Shown in pieces: positions 47,301 through 55,004 of a DNA stretch of 64,000 nt; the first letter of the stretch is position 1; every line of letters begins with the position of its first letter. A program made the position numbers and the translations under genes. Source of the stretch: Phlebotomus papatasi (Eukaryota > Arthropoda > Insecta > Diptera > Psychodidae); contig NC_077222.1 of NCBI RefSeq assembly GCF_024763615.1, positions 39,742,001-39,806,000 on the forward strand, written 5' to 3'. Under the pieces are notes generated by a model. It made no database searches. It was not told where the DNA came from and was given only the letters and a program-made list of their open reading frames with translations.

Positions 47301-50300
47301 ACGTCTTGGTCCCAACCATTCAATGTCAACAGGTGCAAATTTCATTGAATTTTCTTCTCATTTTTAAATATTTTCTTCATTACTTTTTTACTCAAATTTA
47401 TTTTTTGAGCATTTACAAAATTTATCTCGTAGACACAAATTTCTTTCTTTCTTATTTTCAACACAATGCACTGTTACACTTCCCCTTTTAGTTAATGATT
47501 TTAGGTAGTTTGATAAATAGAATAAATGTTGGTAAAAACTTTCAATAGAAAAATTAATTATCTGCTTTTTATAGTGCTTTGGAAGATAAAAAAAAAAAAC
47601 AAAAAATGGTTTTATTGTGCATGAAAGAAATTCTTTAACGGTTCTTAGGAACAACAATTCAATGCTTTGTAATGTGCTGGAAATTTATTAAGTGCTAACT
47701 CATGTAGAAAAATCGCTTTTTCCTAGTACACAACACGTTAGATGTTTCAAATAAATTTGCCTGTAATTATATCACAGTACAGTTCCTGGTGAAAATTTTA
47801 GTACACTGAAAAAAGTTTATAATTAGATGACTCAATGATATTTTATTTTGAACAGCAAAAAATTTAAAAGAAATGAAGATAATGTTTACTTGCGGGGCAA
47901 GAGGGTTACCATGGACCGAAAGATCGGTTACCGTTTTTGGCCTCTATGTCAGAAAAATGCGTAATAAGTAAGATTTATATTACCAGATTAAATCAATTAT
48001 CCACATTTTTATTTAATTTAATAAGATTTCAGTCAAGATTAAGTATTCAGAAATGCCCAACTAATTTATATCAAACATATCAAATCACTTTCGAAAGGTT
48101 TTCGAAATTAACCAAAACTCGTAGTTTTATTGGATAAAATCGGTTCAGGTGCGCACAGCGGCGAATATTCGGACTGGATTCCCTGCAAGGCAAGCTCAAA
48201 AATGAAATAATTTATGGATGCGTTTTCGATTAAACAAATGCCCTATTTTTTCTCTACGTAATTTTTGGTACCCCTAATTTTTCGCCCGCTTTACGGCGCC
48301 TCTAATTTTTCCAGAACCCTGGGCGACCGTGCTATTCGACTCCACTCTCCTTGCTACAAACACAGAAAAAAATAGATATAATCCTGGAATAAAAAAAAAG
48401 AGGGATGAGAGGCATCAGAAGAGAAATGTCCGTAGATAATATTAATTTATTGTAAGAGAGGATTACCGACGATCATAAATCGATACTTTTTACCTCTTTA
48501 ACCATTTGAGTTACAGTTTAGTGACAAATTTAAAAAAAAAACAAATTGTAAAGTAATAGGATCGACACATCTACGACCCAAAATCGAGAGATGAGTATAA
48601 AATCTTTTTCTAGGCTAATTAGAAATGGGATTTAGCTACAGGGCTTAAATCAGCCTCCATATTCTTATCAATCCTTCTTCTTAATAATAACAAGTAAACA
48701 GAAGTTGTTAAGCAAATTTACAGAAGGCTTCATTTGCAATGAAGCACAAACACGTGCATTTCAATGGAAATATCGTTATTAAGACACATAAAAACATCCC
48801 TTGACATGTAGCCTGTGGAGTTTAAGCCAGAGTTCACTTTTGCATACAAAAACGTATGGAAAATTCTCTGCATTTGCGACCGTTACTCTTAATGACTTAA
48901 AAGTGGGGACTCCCTTTTGAAAGTTACTGATCCCTGTGAAAGGATATATAATATATACTAGATTTCTGTTTAAATAACTCTTCCCGATCGGCTCTGTGAA
49001 TTGAGTAAAGGAGCTGGCTTCAAATAGCTCGATCGATGGAGTACGTAGCTAGTAGCTACCGTATTGAAGATGTGTACAAGAATACACAGATGGAATAACT
49101 TCTGATAATTTCAAGACAAAATTCAAAGAAAAATCCCTCCTAAACTACATTGGATGCCACTAACAGAAATATCTCTAGAAAAATAATCTTGATTCTCATT
49201 TTTAAAAAATCTCTATGAAAATTCATTAAATAGCTTTTACAGGAAAGTCTAAATAGCTTTTTATTCTAAGGAACTTCTTATTAACATTTATCCAGTTCTT
49301 TCAGCAGTCAAAAAAATTGAAGAAACTGCCTACACTAAAGACAAATTTACTTCAAAAATTAATCTTTTTGTCAAAAATTCCTACCAATATGTAAGCAATT
49401 GTTTTCTCGAAGACTTTTTGAAGCATTTTGAGACAGAATTTTATCATAAATGTGTACACAACTTAGAAATTACAATTTTTTCAGATTCAGGAGTAATCAT
49501 GGGGTAATGTTTGAGGGTTGTAAAAAATAAGAAATGTTATGTATAGATCGGCTTGATATTGACCCCTAATATCTTTAGGAGGATCGACAGGAGTGGTTTA
49601 CTAACTGAGGGCCCAAATACTCAGACAAATGCCTGAAAATGTTTAGGCTGTAAAATTTGGGAGTAAAGGATTTCGTAAAAGAAATTTATGCAAAAGACTT
49701 CTAAATGATTGTCCCAATTCCTCAGTCGATTGACAATTTAGATTAAATCTTTACTGCCAACTTTTATAGGCTAAATATTCTCGAGAATCACCCTGAGTCC
49801 TAAACCCGAAACCTTGTTAGAGGTAAGCGGTTATAAATTAATGAATAATTGCTACACCATAAGGTAAAGTACCCTATGTCGACCATTTAAGGATAGATTT
49901 TGTGAAAAAACGTTATAATTTTTGTTTTTTGATAGGATTTTTACCTAAAACTATAGAATAAATCCTTATCTATCTAATTGTGAACTTCATTTAGTCATAA
50001 TATAATTGAGGCGCTCAGAGCAAAAAACTCTAAGTCGTATGCATTTCCCTATTAAAATAGCGTTTTTTGCTCTGAGCTCCTCAATTTTAAATTATAAAAA
50101 AATTAAAATGTTTCAAAAATGCGAAGTGTTCCTTTACTCGACCACTTCAATTTCAGTGTTCCTCTACTCGACCGCCTGGAGTTCCTCTACTCGACCACCC
50201 CTTTTTTTAGTAAAATTAAGCAAATTACAAAACTATAATATCACGGATTTGACTTTGGCGTGTTCAACACATCATGAATAGCACTTAAAATTTAGTTAAT

Positions 50301-51934
50301 CATTAAAATAAATAGGAAAACTCACTTTTATGAATTCATTCAGATGTAGAAGAACATTCAAGTGAAAAAAGCTTCACTTGCTATGATTCGTCGACCGGTC
50401 GAATTGAGGAACATTATATTTGAAATGCACTTTCAATTTTAATACATTAAATTAATCTTTAACTTAGTCATGGAACTAAAATTTTTGCACAGTAATAAAG
50501 ATAAAGTCCTCAACTTGCGATTAGACTCAAAATTTGAATTCTCAAGTAATCTGTAAGAGTAATAATTGAAATATTTTTTAAAGAAAAACGTCAAGAATAT
50601 CAAAAAGTATGCCATAATTTGATGAAAAATTGCGAGTTTTTATTTAAAACTTTAACGCTCCGTCTTTTTGATTTTTTTAGTGTTTTATGGTCAATTTCTA
50701 TGATATTTTCACTGATTTGAATTAATTATAAAATAATTGACCCAATGATGTTAAACCATTCGCTAAATATTACTGTTAATGTATTTCCACCGGTCGACTT
50801 GAGGAACCCAGGGTGGTCGACTCGAGAGGCGGTCGACTCGAGGATAACTTTACCTTACATTTCCGCGTTCTGCTCGATTAATTTCCGAATTACTGCTGAA
50901 TTAAGTTAGTTCTTCAATGACGTGGGTAAATTAGGTATTATTATTTATCATGTCGAAACACTATTTTGAATTACAATGTATCCATTACAATGTTCTCGTA
51001 TTGGAGGAATCTGCTGATCATAGATCGTCCAGTAACACATTCCCCGTGGTTAATGCTTCTTCGGTGCTTCTGAACTTTTTTGGGCAGAGGCGGTGCATTT
51101 TTTATTACGTTATCAAAGTGAAAATATCTTTTTCTGGATATTCAGATCTTTGCACCGGGCGGGACTCGAACTTACAGCAACTATGAGTCAAGCCGGGGAT
51201 TGATCCTCATAAGACTCAATGGTTTTGCCTATTGCGCCACTGAGATTCACGGTAAAATAACTCAATTGGGGTAGAAATAGTTATTACTCTTGGACCGAAA
51301 AGTATTTTGTTGCTTTTTTTCACTTCATGGAAAATTTTTATAAGAAATTACGTACAGAAAGTTGGATATAACGTCGTTTTTGATAATATTTTCGGTCATT
51401 GTCGTTATTGATTTAAATTTTGAGTGGTAAATTGTTTTCTTAGGTAGTCACACTATATGGATAATTGATGGTTGTAAAGGTTTATTGTTAAAATCTTAGT
51501 AAGACACATGCTTTATGATAGTGTCTTCTCGTACTTTTTTACTGTTTTTTCCACATTAATAATTTATTAATGGATTAATGGAAACAATTACAATGACATG
51601 CAAACCTGTTTTGTAATATTTATTTGAATTTAATATCTGTTTTGTGTTTTTCAATTTTTTCCTGTGTATAATAATTTCAAAAAAAAATTCAGCGTGTACT
51701 AAAATTTTCGCCATGTACTGTAATTTTTGTTGATCGTCAAGGAATTCCGTTTTAATTTAAAACTTTTTTTGGTATTTGACCAAATGCAGACATCTGAAGC
51801 ACTTTGGATTGACCCCAGGTGATCCTTTGGTGTGGTGGAAAGCTGGCCTAGGTATTGCTGCCATCACTGTAGTCGGATGGTATGTTGTGAGAGCCTTCCA
51901 GAGGAATACGTCCACCAGCTACAGCCATCGATGA
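29314..51934 (+). CDS. Miro: Mitochondrial Rho GTPase Miro (RHOT)
   Basis: Tail-anchored GTPase of the outer mitochondrial membrane that links mitochondria to Milton/TRAK and kinesin. Core exons: 29314-29506, 29568-29776, 29845-29997, 37214-38002, 42186-42592, 51790-51934, giving 631 residues (human RHOT1 is ~618). Phases join exactly (1,0,0,0,2). N-terminal GTPase: P-loop GDQGVGKTS at 16-24, NKVDL further on. EF-hand loops: DIDGDGLLNDYE (202-213) and DRDGDGALSPEE (322-333), all acidic ligands present. Second GTPase: GQKGSGKT at 429-436. The last exon gives HLKHFGL..., then a hydrophobic WWKAGLGIAAITVVGWYVV anchor and a short basic tail. Two 3n cassette exons (42990-43052, 47252-47332) can join between the last two core exons. 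The ATG at 29314 is the only one near the conserved VRILLVGD. Intron 3 (7.2 kb), intron 4 (4.2 kb) and intron 5 (9.2 kb) carry most of the repeats. Confidence 0.95.
30527..31023 (-). mobile_element. tRNA-derived SINE 2
   Basis: Minus-strand head GGGGATCTCATTGGCTCAGT, with an A-box-like TTGGCTCAGTTGGTAA (31016-31001) and a B-box-like GATTCGATCGAT near 30968-30957. The tail is an (ATT)n run at 30551-30527. The pre-tail GAGGGCTCTAAGCCCTATGA resembles SINE 1. Confidence 0.72.
31109..31974. mobile_element. TA-flanked element with CAGTAGAGTCTCGCTATAG ends
   Basis: The left end CAGTAGAGTCTCGCTATAG and its inverse CTATAGCGAGACTCTACTG are flanked by TA. Length 866 bp. From about 31380 to 31915 the interior is dense in TTCTGCAGAATT words and may be a second nested element with CCCAGCAAA / TTTGCCGGGTGGG ends. 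Confidence 0.75.
32008..32263 (-). mobile_element. CACTG...CAGTG MITE, copy 3 (TSD CA)
   Basis: 256 bp, inverted relative to copies 1 and 2, with CA duplicated at both borders. The same internal palindrome and GATTTCGGATC-type block are present. Confidence 0.85.
32801..33050. mobile_element. TTAA element with CTCTTTCCGGACC end, truncated copy
   Basis: TTAA precedes CTCTTTCCGGACCGCAGC. The perfect palindrome GCAGCATATGCTGC (32814-32827) sits just inside. It matches the copy at 59932-60174 over most of its length, but I cannot see the right end, so that boundary is approximate. Confidence 0.55.
33299..33825. mobile_element. TTAA-flanked element with CCCTCTAAC ends
   Basis: TTAA, then CCCTCTAACGGGC at the left; GTTAGAGGG, then TTAA at the right. 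Length 527 bp. The subterminal palindrome GACCGCCTCCAGGCGGTC (33314-33331) has 8-bp arms. Non-coding, piggyBac-type by its TTAA duplication. Confidence 0.75.
33945..34030. mobile_element. Perfect 86-bp hairpin MITE
   Basis: Arms of about 39 bp (33945-33983 and 33992-34030) are exact inverse copies around an 8-nt loop, CTTTAGCC or similar. The arm begins TATATGTGGAGCTCAGAGGC. A split copy lies at 27768-28514 and a diverged relative at 50004-50087. The near absence of mismatches suggests recent movement or gene conversion between arms. Confidence 0.8.
34151..34373. mobile_element. MITE A, copy 2 (TA-flanked)
   Basis: Same ends and interior words (AATTATAAAGAATCACGATA) as the copy at 540-773, flanked by TA. 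223 bp. Confidence 0.8.
35091..35247. repeat. Inverted repeat around CGGCTTAACGTAA
   Basis: CGGCTTAACGTAATTATAAT at about 35091 is mirrored by ATTATACTTACGTTAAGCCG ending near 35242, with TAAGTC/GACTTA words continuing outward. A likely MITE core; its outer ends are not resolved. Confidence 0.5.
35451..35702 (+). mobile_element. CACTG...CAGTG MITE, copy 4 (TSD TA)
   Basis: 252 bp, same orientation as copies 1 and 2, flanked by TA on both sides. Confidence 0.85.
36195..36570. repeat. ~186-bp tandem repeat, about two units
   Basis: TATCTCATCAGTCAAG at 36231 recurs as TATCTTATCAGTCAAG at 36417. The surrounding ATTTTGAC, CCTATTA and GTCTGAAGAC words recur at the same spacing. Units have diverged by point changes. 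Non-coding, in Miro intron 3. Confidence 0.55.
38204..41468. mobile_element. Large TA-flanked element (3.3 kb), non-coding
   Basis: The left end GGGGAGGTTGGGGCAGTCAT pairs with the right end (ATGCTACTGCCCCAACCTTTCC), TA on both sides. It holds a nested MITE (38407-38587), the CATAAAT.GACC dispersed block (about 40730-40860) and a copy of repeat R (40850-41405). The longest frames (38550-38993 and others) have no transposase motif. It lies in Miro intron 4. Confidence 0.6.
38407..38587. mobile_element. TA-flanked 181-bp near-palindromic MITE
   Basis: The ends GGGGGAAGTGGGGCACCTTT and AAAGGTGCCCCACTTCCCCC are exact inverses, flanked by TA. The interior (ATGATATAATTTAGC...GCTAAATTATATCACGAT) continues the pairing, so most of the element can fold back. 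Confidence 0.85.
42990..43052 (+). CDS. Miro: Miro cassette exon 1 (21 codons)
   Basis: A CAG acceptor at 42987-42989 and a GTAAGT donor after 43052 bound 63 nt. With the phase-2 end of the preceding exon it reads P-RFQAAWILFYKHRLVQLWE-TT and rejoins the last exon in frame. I recall near-identical RFQAAWILFYKHRLVQLWE residues in a Drosophila Miro isoform, so it is probably an old alternative exon. It inserts just before the transmembrane anchor. Confidence 0.75.
43340..43592 (-). mobile_element. CACTG...CAGTG MITE, copy 5 (TSD AA)
   Basis: 253 bp, inverted like copy 3, with AA on both sides. It starts CACTGAACG, one or two changes from the family ends. Confidence 0.82.
43785..44440. repeat. 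Degenerate ~15-bp minisatellite (CCCGAATATCCCAGG type), left part
   Basis: Irregular units such as TCCCGGGACTCCGAAAT, ATCCCAGGACC and GAATATTC recur through this block and again at 46010-46195, on the other side of the inserted element 44445-46007. The unit resembles the 15-bp arm repeats at 15655-17813 (shared CCCGAAA / TTTCGGG). In Miro intron 5. Confidence 0.6.
44445..46007. mobile_element. TA-flanked element, copy B, inserted in a minisatellite
   Basis: The ends GGGGAAGGTTTTGAAGGTTC and ...GTGCAAAACCTTCCCC are flanked by TATA/TA. It is the longer sibling of 12333-13443. The extra ~450 bp are partly internal duplications of an AATCACAC...CATAAGCAG unit. The shared open segment (SNIPSGVHSVTQNSEEF...) runs 45498-45650. 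Confidence 0.72.
46010..47251. other. Miro intron 5: remainder of minisatellite and plain intron
   Basis: 46010-46195 continues the CCCGAATATCCC repeat. After it, a pair of GC-rich words (CCACGCCC forward at 46464, GCGTGGCC reverse at 46664) stands out. No coding exon before cassette exon 2. Confidence 0.4.
47252..47332 (+). CDS. Miro: Miro cassette exon 2 (27 codons, candidate)
   Basis: TCTACTTTCAG precedes 47252 and GTGCAA follows 47332. The 81 nt are a multiple of three and keep phase 2 on both sides. In the Miro frame it reads PLRRVVNFLFMSPNTQTSW and then SQPFNVNR before HLKHFGL. No stop is created, with or without cassette 1. I do not recall this peptide from other species, and the weaker donor leaves some doubt. 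Confidence 0.5.
47333..49861. other. Miro intron, no recognised features
   Basis: AT-rich sequence with short random frames only. I see no exon, element ends or RNA gene. Confidence 0.4.
49862..50855. mobile_element. TA-flanked element with clustered GGTCGA..GAGGAAC subterminal repeats
   Basis: The ends AGGTAAAGT and ACTTTACCT are flanked by TA. Near the left end three copies of GTTCCTCTACTCGACC-type words (50128, 50158, 50181) face inverse copies toward the right end (50397, 50792, 50815, 50831). A hairpin element is nested at 50004-50087. No transposase. Confidence 0.65.
50004..50087. mobile_element. Hairpin MITE, diverged relative
   Basis: Arms AATTGAGGCGCTCAGAGCAA and TTGCTCTGAGCTCCTCAATT pair almost perfectly. 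The GAGCTCAGAG core is shared with 33945-34030. Confidence 0.65.
50950..51255 (-). mobile_element. tRNA-derived SINE 3 (head clear, tail vague)
   Basis: Minus-strand head AATCTCAGTGGCGCAATAGG resembles an A box. GTTCGAGTCCCGCCCGG (51170-51155) is an excellent B box followed by GGTGC as in the other SINEs. Roughly 30 bp extra separates the boxes compared with a tRNA. The left boundary is approximate. Confidence 0.6.
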
Positions 51935-52473
51935 AGCGGCAGGGAAAAAGAGAGAGTGGCAGCGCTCGCACAAAAAAAAAGGTGTAAATAATAATTCTTT
52001 CCGTGAGTCCAGGACACGACGCAATTGTGGGGAAAAAAAATAATTTGTATTAATTGAATAGGATTTTATTCCCAAAGTAGAAGAAAACAGTCAGTCATAA
52101 AATAATATTGAAATATCGCAGACACGTAGTCATTCAATGATAATTAGAAATGTGTAGAAGAAGAGAAAGGAAGTCATCAAAAAAAGAGATTGTTTAAGCT
52201 TGGAATTCCGTGAGAAATTGGGAGGGAATAAAAGTATGAAGAAAAGTCTTGTAGATTTTCACTGTGAATTTCTTTTTTTTTTTTTTAATGTGAACTCTTG
52301 TAAATATTTCAATCACAATTTTCAAGCTTTTTCATCTCTGGTTGTTTTATCGCGTTTTGTTTTTTTTCTTTCTTTTTTTTAAGTCAACTGATAGCGAAAT
52401 ACTTAGTCAAATAGATGATAAATAAAATTTGAGAGAAATAAAATGAAGGAAAAATTGAGGATTTGAAGAAGTC

Positions 52474-52817
52474 TTATTGGATTTGGATATGCCGATTTTC
52501 TTCCTCAAAATCTTCACTTTCACTATCACTGTCGTAGTAATAATCCTCGGATTCACTGTCTTGATCATCATCATCATCCCCCAGGCCTTCAATTGAGTCA
52601 TCATTCTGTGGGAAAAGGAAGCAGATTAGAAGAAGGGAATGGGCTGGATTAGCAATGAGGGATTCCTTACGTCATTCTCAAGATGGAGATCCAATTCAAC
52701 TTGCATCCTGAAATCCATGGCCAGGAAGATGGCTGTGATGAGAAGGGGAAGAGTTGTGCGACTGTTCCAGGCGAGTTTTGTGAGGAACATGAAGGTTTGA
52801 CCAAAGGCGGATTCCAT
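52474..52817 (-). CDS. Small membrane protein with acidic tail, unknown
   Basis: Two minus-strand exons, 52817-52671 and 52605-52474, joined by a GTAAGG...CACAG intron at phase 0. They give 92 residues from MESAFGQTF. One hydrophobic stretch (TTLPLLITAIFLAM, about residues 21-34) is followed by a Ser/Asp/Glu/Tyr-rich tail with DDDDD and SDSESEDF, ending IQIQ. A strong acceptor (TTTTTCCAG) lies 11 nt before the ATG and the frame stays open to it, so an upstream exon may add residues. It follows the sepiapterin reductase stop by about 130 nt on the same strand and converges on Miro. I do not recognise the family. Confidence 0.55.
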
Positions 52818-52951
52818 GGGGATGTTTCTGGAAAAATTGGAAAATTAAAAGACATCGTCTTTGAGCTAGGAAAATGCCGTGTATTCTACAAAAACAAAAG
52901 GAAGTTTCTACAAAGATTGGAATGATTTTTGTTCCCTCCGGAATTCCGGAA

Positions 52952-53743
52952 TTAATCGTAAAAATCAACATGGGCTCCAGAAGTGAAGTTTCCCTCCTTC
53001 AGCACCTGAAGGAACTTCTTGGTGGTCTGGGAACGAGTCACTAGCTTCCCATCCGTGAAGAGATTCGTCATGGTGCTTTTCAATTGAGCATCGATGGAAT
53101 TTGTACGGATTTCCTCTGCCATGTCCGTGTCAACGGGTCCCGGAGAATAGTTAAGCACGACAATGGAAGGATTCTCCGCCGCCAGGCAACGGAAGTACAT
53201 CTCCCGGGCAGCACGAGAGCTACAGTAGAGAGACATGCTGGAAAAGGGTTCAAGGGCAGCCTTGGAAGTGACATTAACAACAACTTTCTGATGCTTCTCG
53301 AAGGTCGCCAGGAAAACACAATTAAGGAGAGCCACAGAGAAGACATTCATGGCAAAGTGCTCCCTCCAGATGCCTTGAGTATCCAGATCACCTGCCCACT
53401 TAGTCACATCCCCCAAGGTACCAACATTGTGAATGGCCAGGGCAAATTCAAAAGACTCCTTTGAGCTATTGGCAAGAGATTTCCCAATAATTCCCTCCAG
53501 TTCCTCCTTTGAGGGTTCCGTGAGATCCACCGAAGCCGTAACAATGGTCACTCGATCATTCTCTCGCAAGATTTGAGCACGAGTCTCCTCCAAACCGGCA
53601 GCTGATCGGGCTAGGAGAAGAACCAAACTACCTGGCTTCAATTCTTTGGCACATTCAACAGCCATAGTCTGACCAATGCCCCTAGAAGCCCCAGTGACCA
53701 ACAAAAATCCCACCCTATTGAGATCCACCGCCAAGGAACTCAT
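52952..53743 (-). CDS. Sptr: Sepiapterin reductase (SDR family)
   Basis: NADPH-dependent short-chain reductase that makes tetrahydrobiopterin from 6-pyruvoyl-tetrahydropterin or sepiapterin; cytosolic. The single-exon 263 residues match the family length (human 261). The Rossmann motif TGASRGIG is at 17-24. HNVGTLGDVTKW (105-116) is the counterpart of NNAGSLGDVSK. The catalytic Ser160 lies in VVNVTSKAAL and Tyr173 in SLYCSSRAAR. The C-terminal SPGPVDTDM and GAHVDFYD are hallmark sequences of this enzyme. Oddity: the YxxxK lysine is arginine here (R177, codon CGT at 53215-53213). The start lies 14 nt after the stop of the CCDC32 homologue on the same strand, leaving no room for a separate promoter. 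Confidence 0.92.
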   Translation of the reverse strand: MSSLAVDLNRVGFLLVTGASRGIGQTMAVECAKELKPGSLVLLLARSAAGLEETRAQILRENDRVTIVTASVDLTEPSKEELEGIIGKSLANSSKESFEFALAIHNVGTLGDVTKWAGDLDTQGIWREHFAMNVFSVALLNCVFLATFEKHQKVVVNVTSKAALEPFSSMSLYCSSRAAREMYFRCLAAENPSIVVLNYSPGPVDTDMAEEIRTNSIDAQLKSTMTNLFTDGKLVTRSQTTKKFLQVLKEGNFTSGAHVDFYD

Positions 53744-53757
53744 TCTTTACCCAAGAT

Positions 53758-54272
53758 TTAGCGACTCCCGTCAGAAGTTTCCGCCTCGGCCTCCTTCGGC
53801 TGCTCCTCCTCCTCACTCTCCACCTGCAAATGATCGTGCTTCACCAGATGCACCACCTCTCCCACCGACAGAGCCTGTTCAGGATGCAAAAACCTAGCAA
53901 TCTCCTGAGCTGGCCGGAAATCCGTGTTAGACACTGGAGCGTCGAGATTGAGATCAATTTCTCGATTTTCCTGGACACCACTGTCACAGTCAACAAGGAG
54001 ACTCTGCAAGCAAGCTTCACGCTTCTCAGCCAACTGCCTGAGGACACTGGGATCCTTCTTAATGCGTCTCAATTTGGATTCTGCAAAAAAAACCTCAAAA
54101 GTTGGGAATGTGTTTTTGAGCAGAAAAAATGTGAATTTGACCAACCTAATCTGTCGAGGTACTCCTGGGAGTCTGGGAGACGTTCACTGGCTGGTTGGAA
54201 GTTATCTTCGAAGCCGATCTCCGTTGTGAAATCACTGTTTTTGTGCGACTCAGATTCCAGCCACGGATTCAT
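53758..54272 (-). CDS. Ccdc32: CCDC32 homologue (AP2-associated coiled-coil protein)
   Basis: Two exons, 54272-54146 and 54080-53758, with a GTTGGT...TTTGCAG intron of phase 1, giving 149 residues. The block LPDSQEYLDRLESKLRRIKK matches human CCDC32 (LQDSEVYLASLEKKLRRIKG). It is followed by LRQLAEKREACLQSLL and, later, RFLHPEQALSVGEVVHLV, both with clear counterparts. Human CCDC32 helps assemble the AP2 clathrin adaptor. The N-terminal acidic DFTTEIGFEDNF resembles an adaptor-binding segment (inference). The C-terminus is Glu-rich. An acceptor-like TTTTGCAG upstream of the ATG suggests a further 5' exon. It is probably co-transcribed with the reductase gene that follows. Confidence 0.85.
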
Positions 54273-54481
54273 GCTGTCAACTGAGTAAACTGCAAAATTT
54301 CATGAAAAATTCCCAAGTTCTGAAAAATTCCACCTGTAACAATTTGTGGTTGCTTTCGTCAGCAAATGTCGTAAGTTATAATTTCATATTAACAAATTTT
54401 ATTATTATTTATTTTTTAATGTAAAAAATAGGGTTTTCCCAAATACTTTTATTAGATAAATATTATGCTATTATACTTTAA

Positions 54482-55000
54482 ACCTTTTAACGACGAGACA
54501 CTTTTTACGGACTGAAAATCAACAATAAAAATTAAACTGGAAAATATAATCAATGATACGTCTTACATCTAATCTTGGAAAATCCAACAGAGTCTGATTC
54601 GGTGAATTTTATGCTTCTACGAACGATAGAGACAAAAATAGCACAAAAATTTAAGTAATTTTTCTGACAATACCAATGAATAATAATTTTCTTTCTAATG
54701 AAAAATATTACGTATGAGTATTGTAGTTTTTATTGCCAAAAAGGTTTTGCTTAAAAAAAAATTGAAGGTATAAAAAAATAAATAAAATCAATTATGAATT
54801 TGAGTAGTTAAAAATTCGTCGTTTTTTAGCTTAAAAATTTACTACAATAGCAAATAGCTAGAGACTTGCAAAAAATATTCTAGATTCCTTCAACCTTCTA
54901 CTTTACAATTATGTACAAACATAAGAAAACAATAACTTTAGGTATTCAGGAAAAATTATTGTCTTTATGGGACACCGGTGTTCCAATCGTCCTCAAAGGG
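54482..55000. mobile_element. TTAA-flanked (piggyBac-type) MITE, copy 2, inverted
   Basis: TTAA flanks ACCTTTTAACGACGAG at the left and GTCCTCAAAGGG at the right. The interior is the reverse complement of the element at 8396-8901. Its palindrome GGGACACCGGTGTTCC (54969-54984) differs from the first copy but is still self-complementary. Confidence 0.78.
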
Positions 55001-55004
55001 TTAA

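Noticed and set aside
47252..47332. Reading the Miro cassette region in the frame SPSTRREFPFYEPQHSD
   Set aside because: That frame does not match the phase 2 end of the preceding Miro exon; only the PLRRVVNFLFMS frame joins both sides without a stop.
50006..50281. 91-residue frame as a transposase
   Set aside because: It runs through a hairpin insertion and the subterminal box cluster. No catalytic motif is visible.
53084..53464. 126-residue plus-strand frame opposite sepiapterin reductase
   Set aside because: Shadow of the reductase exon; no motif and no splice support.
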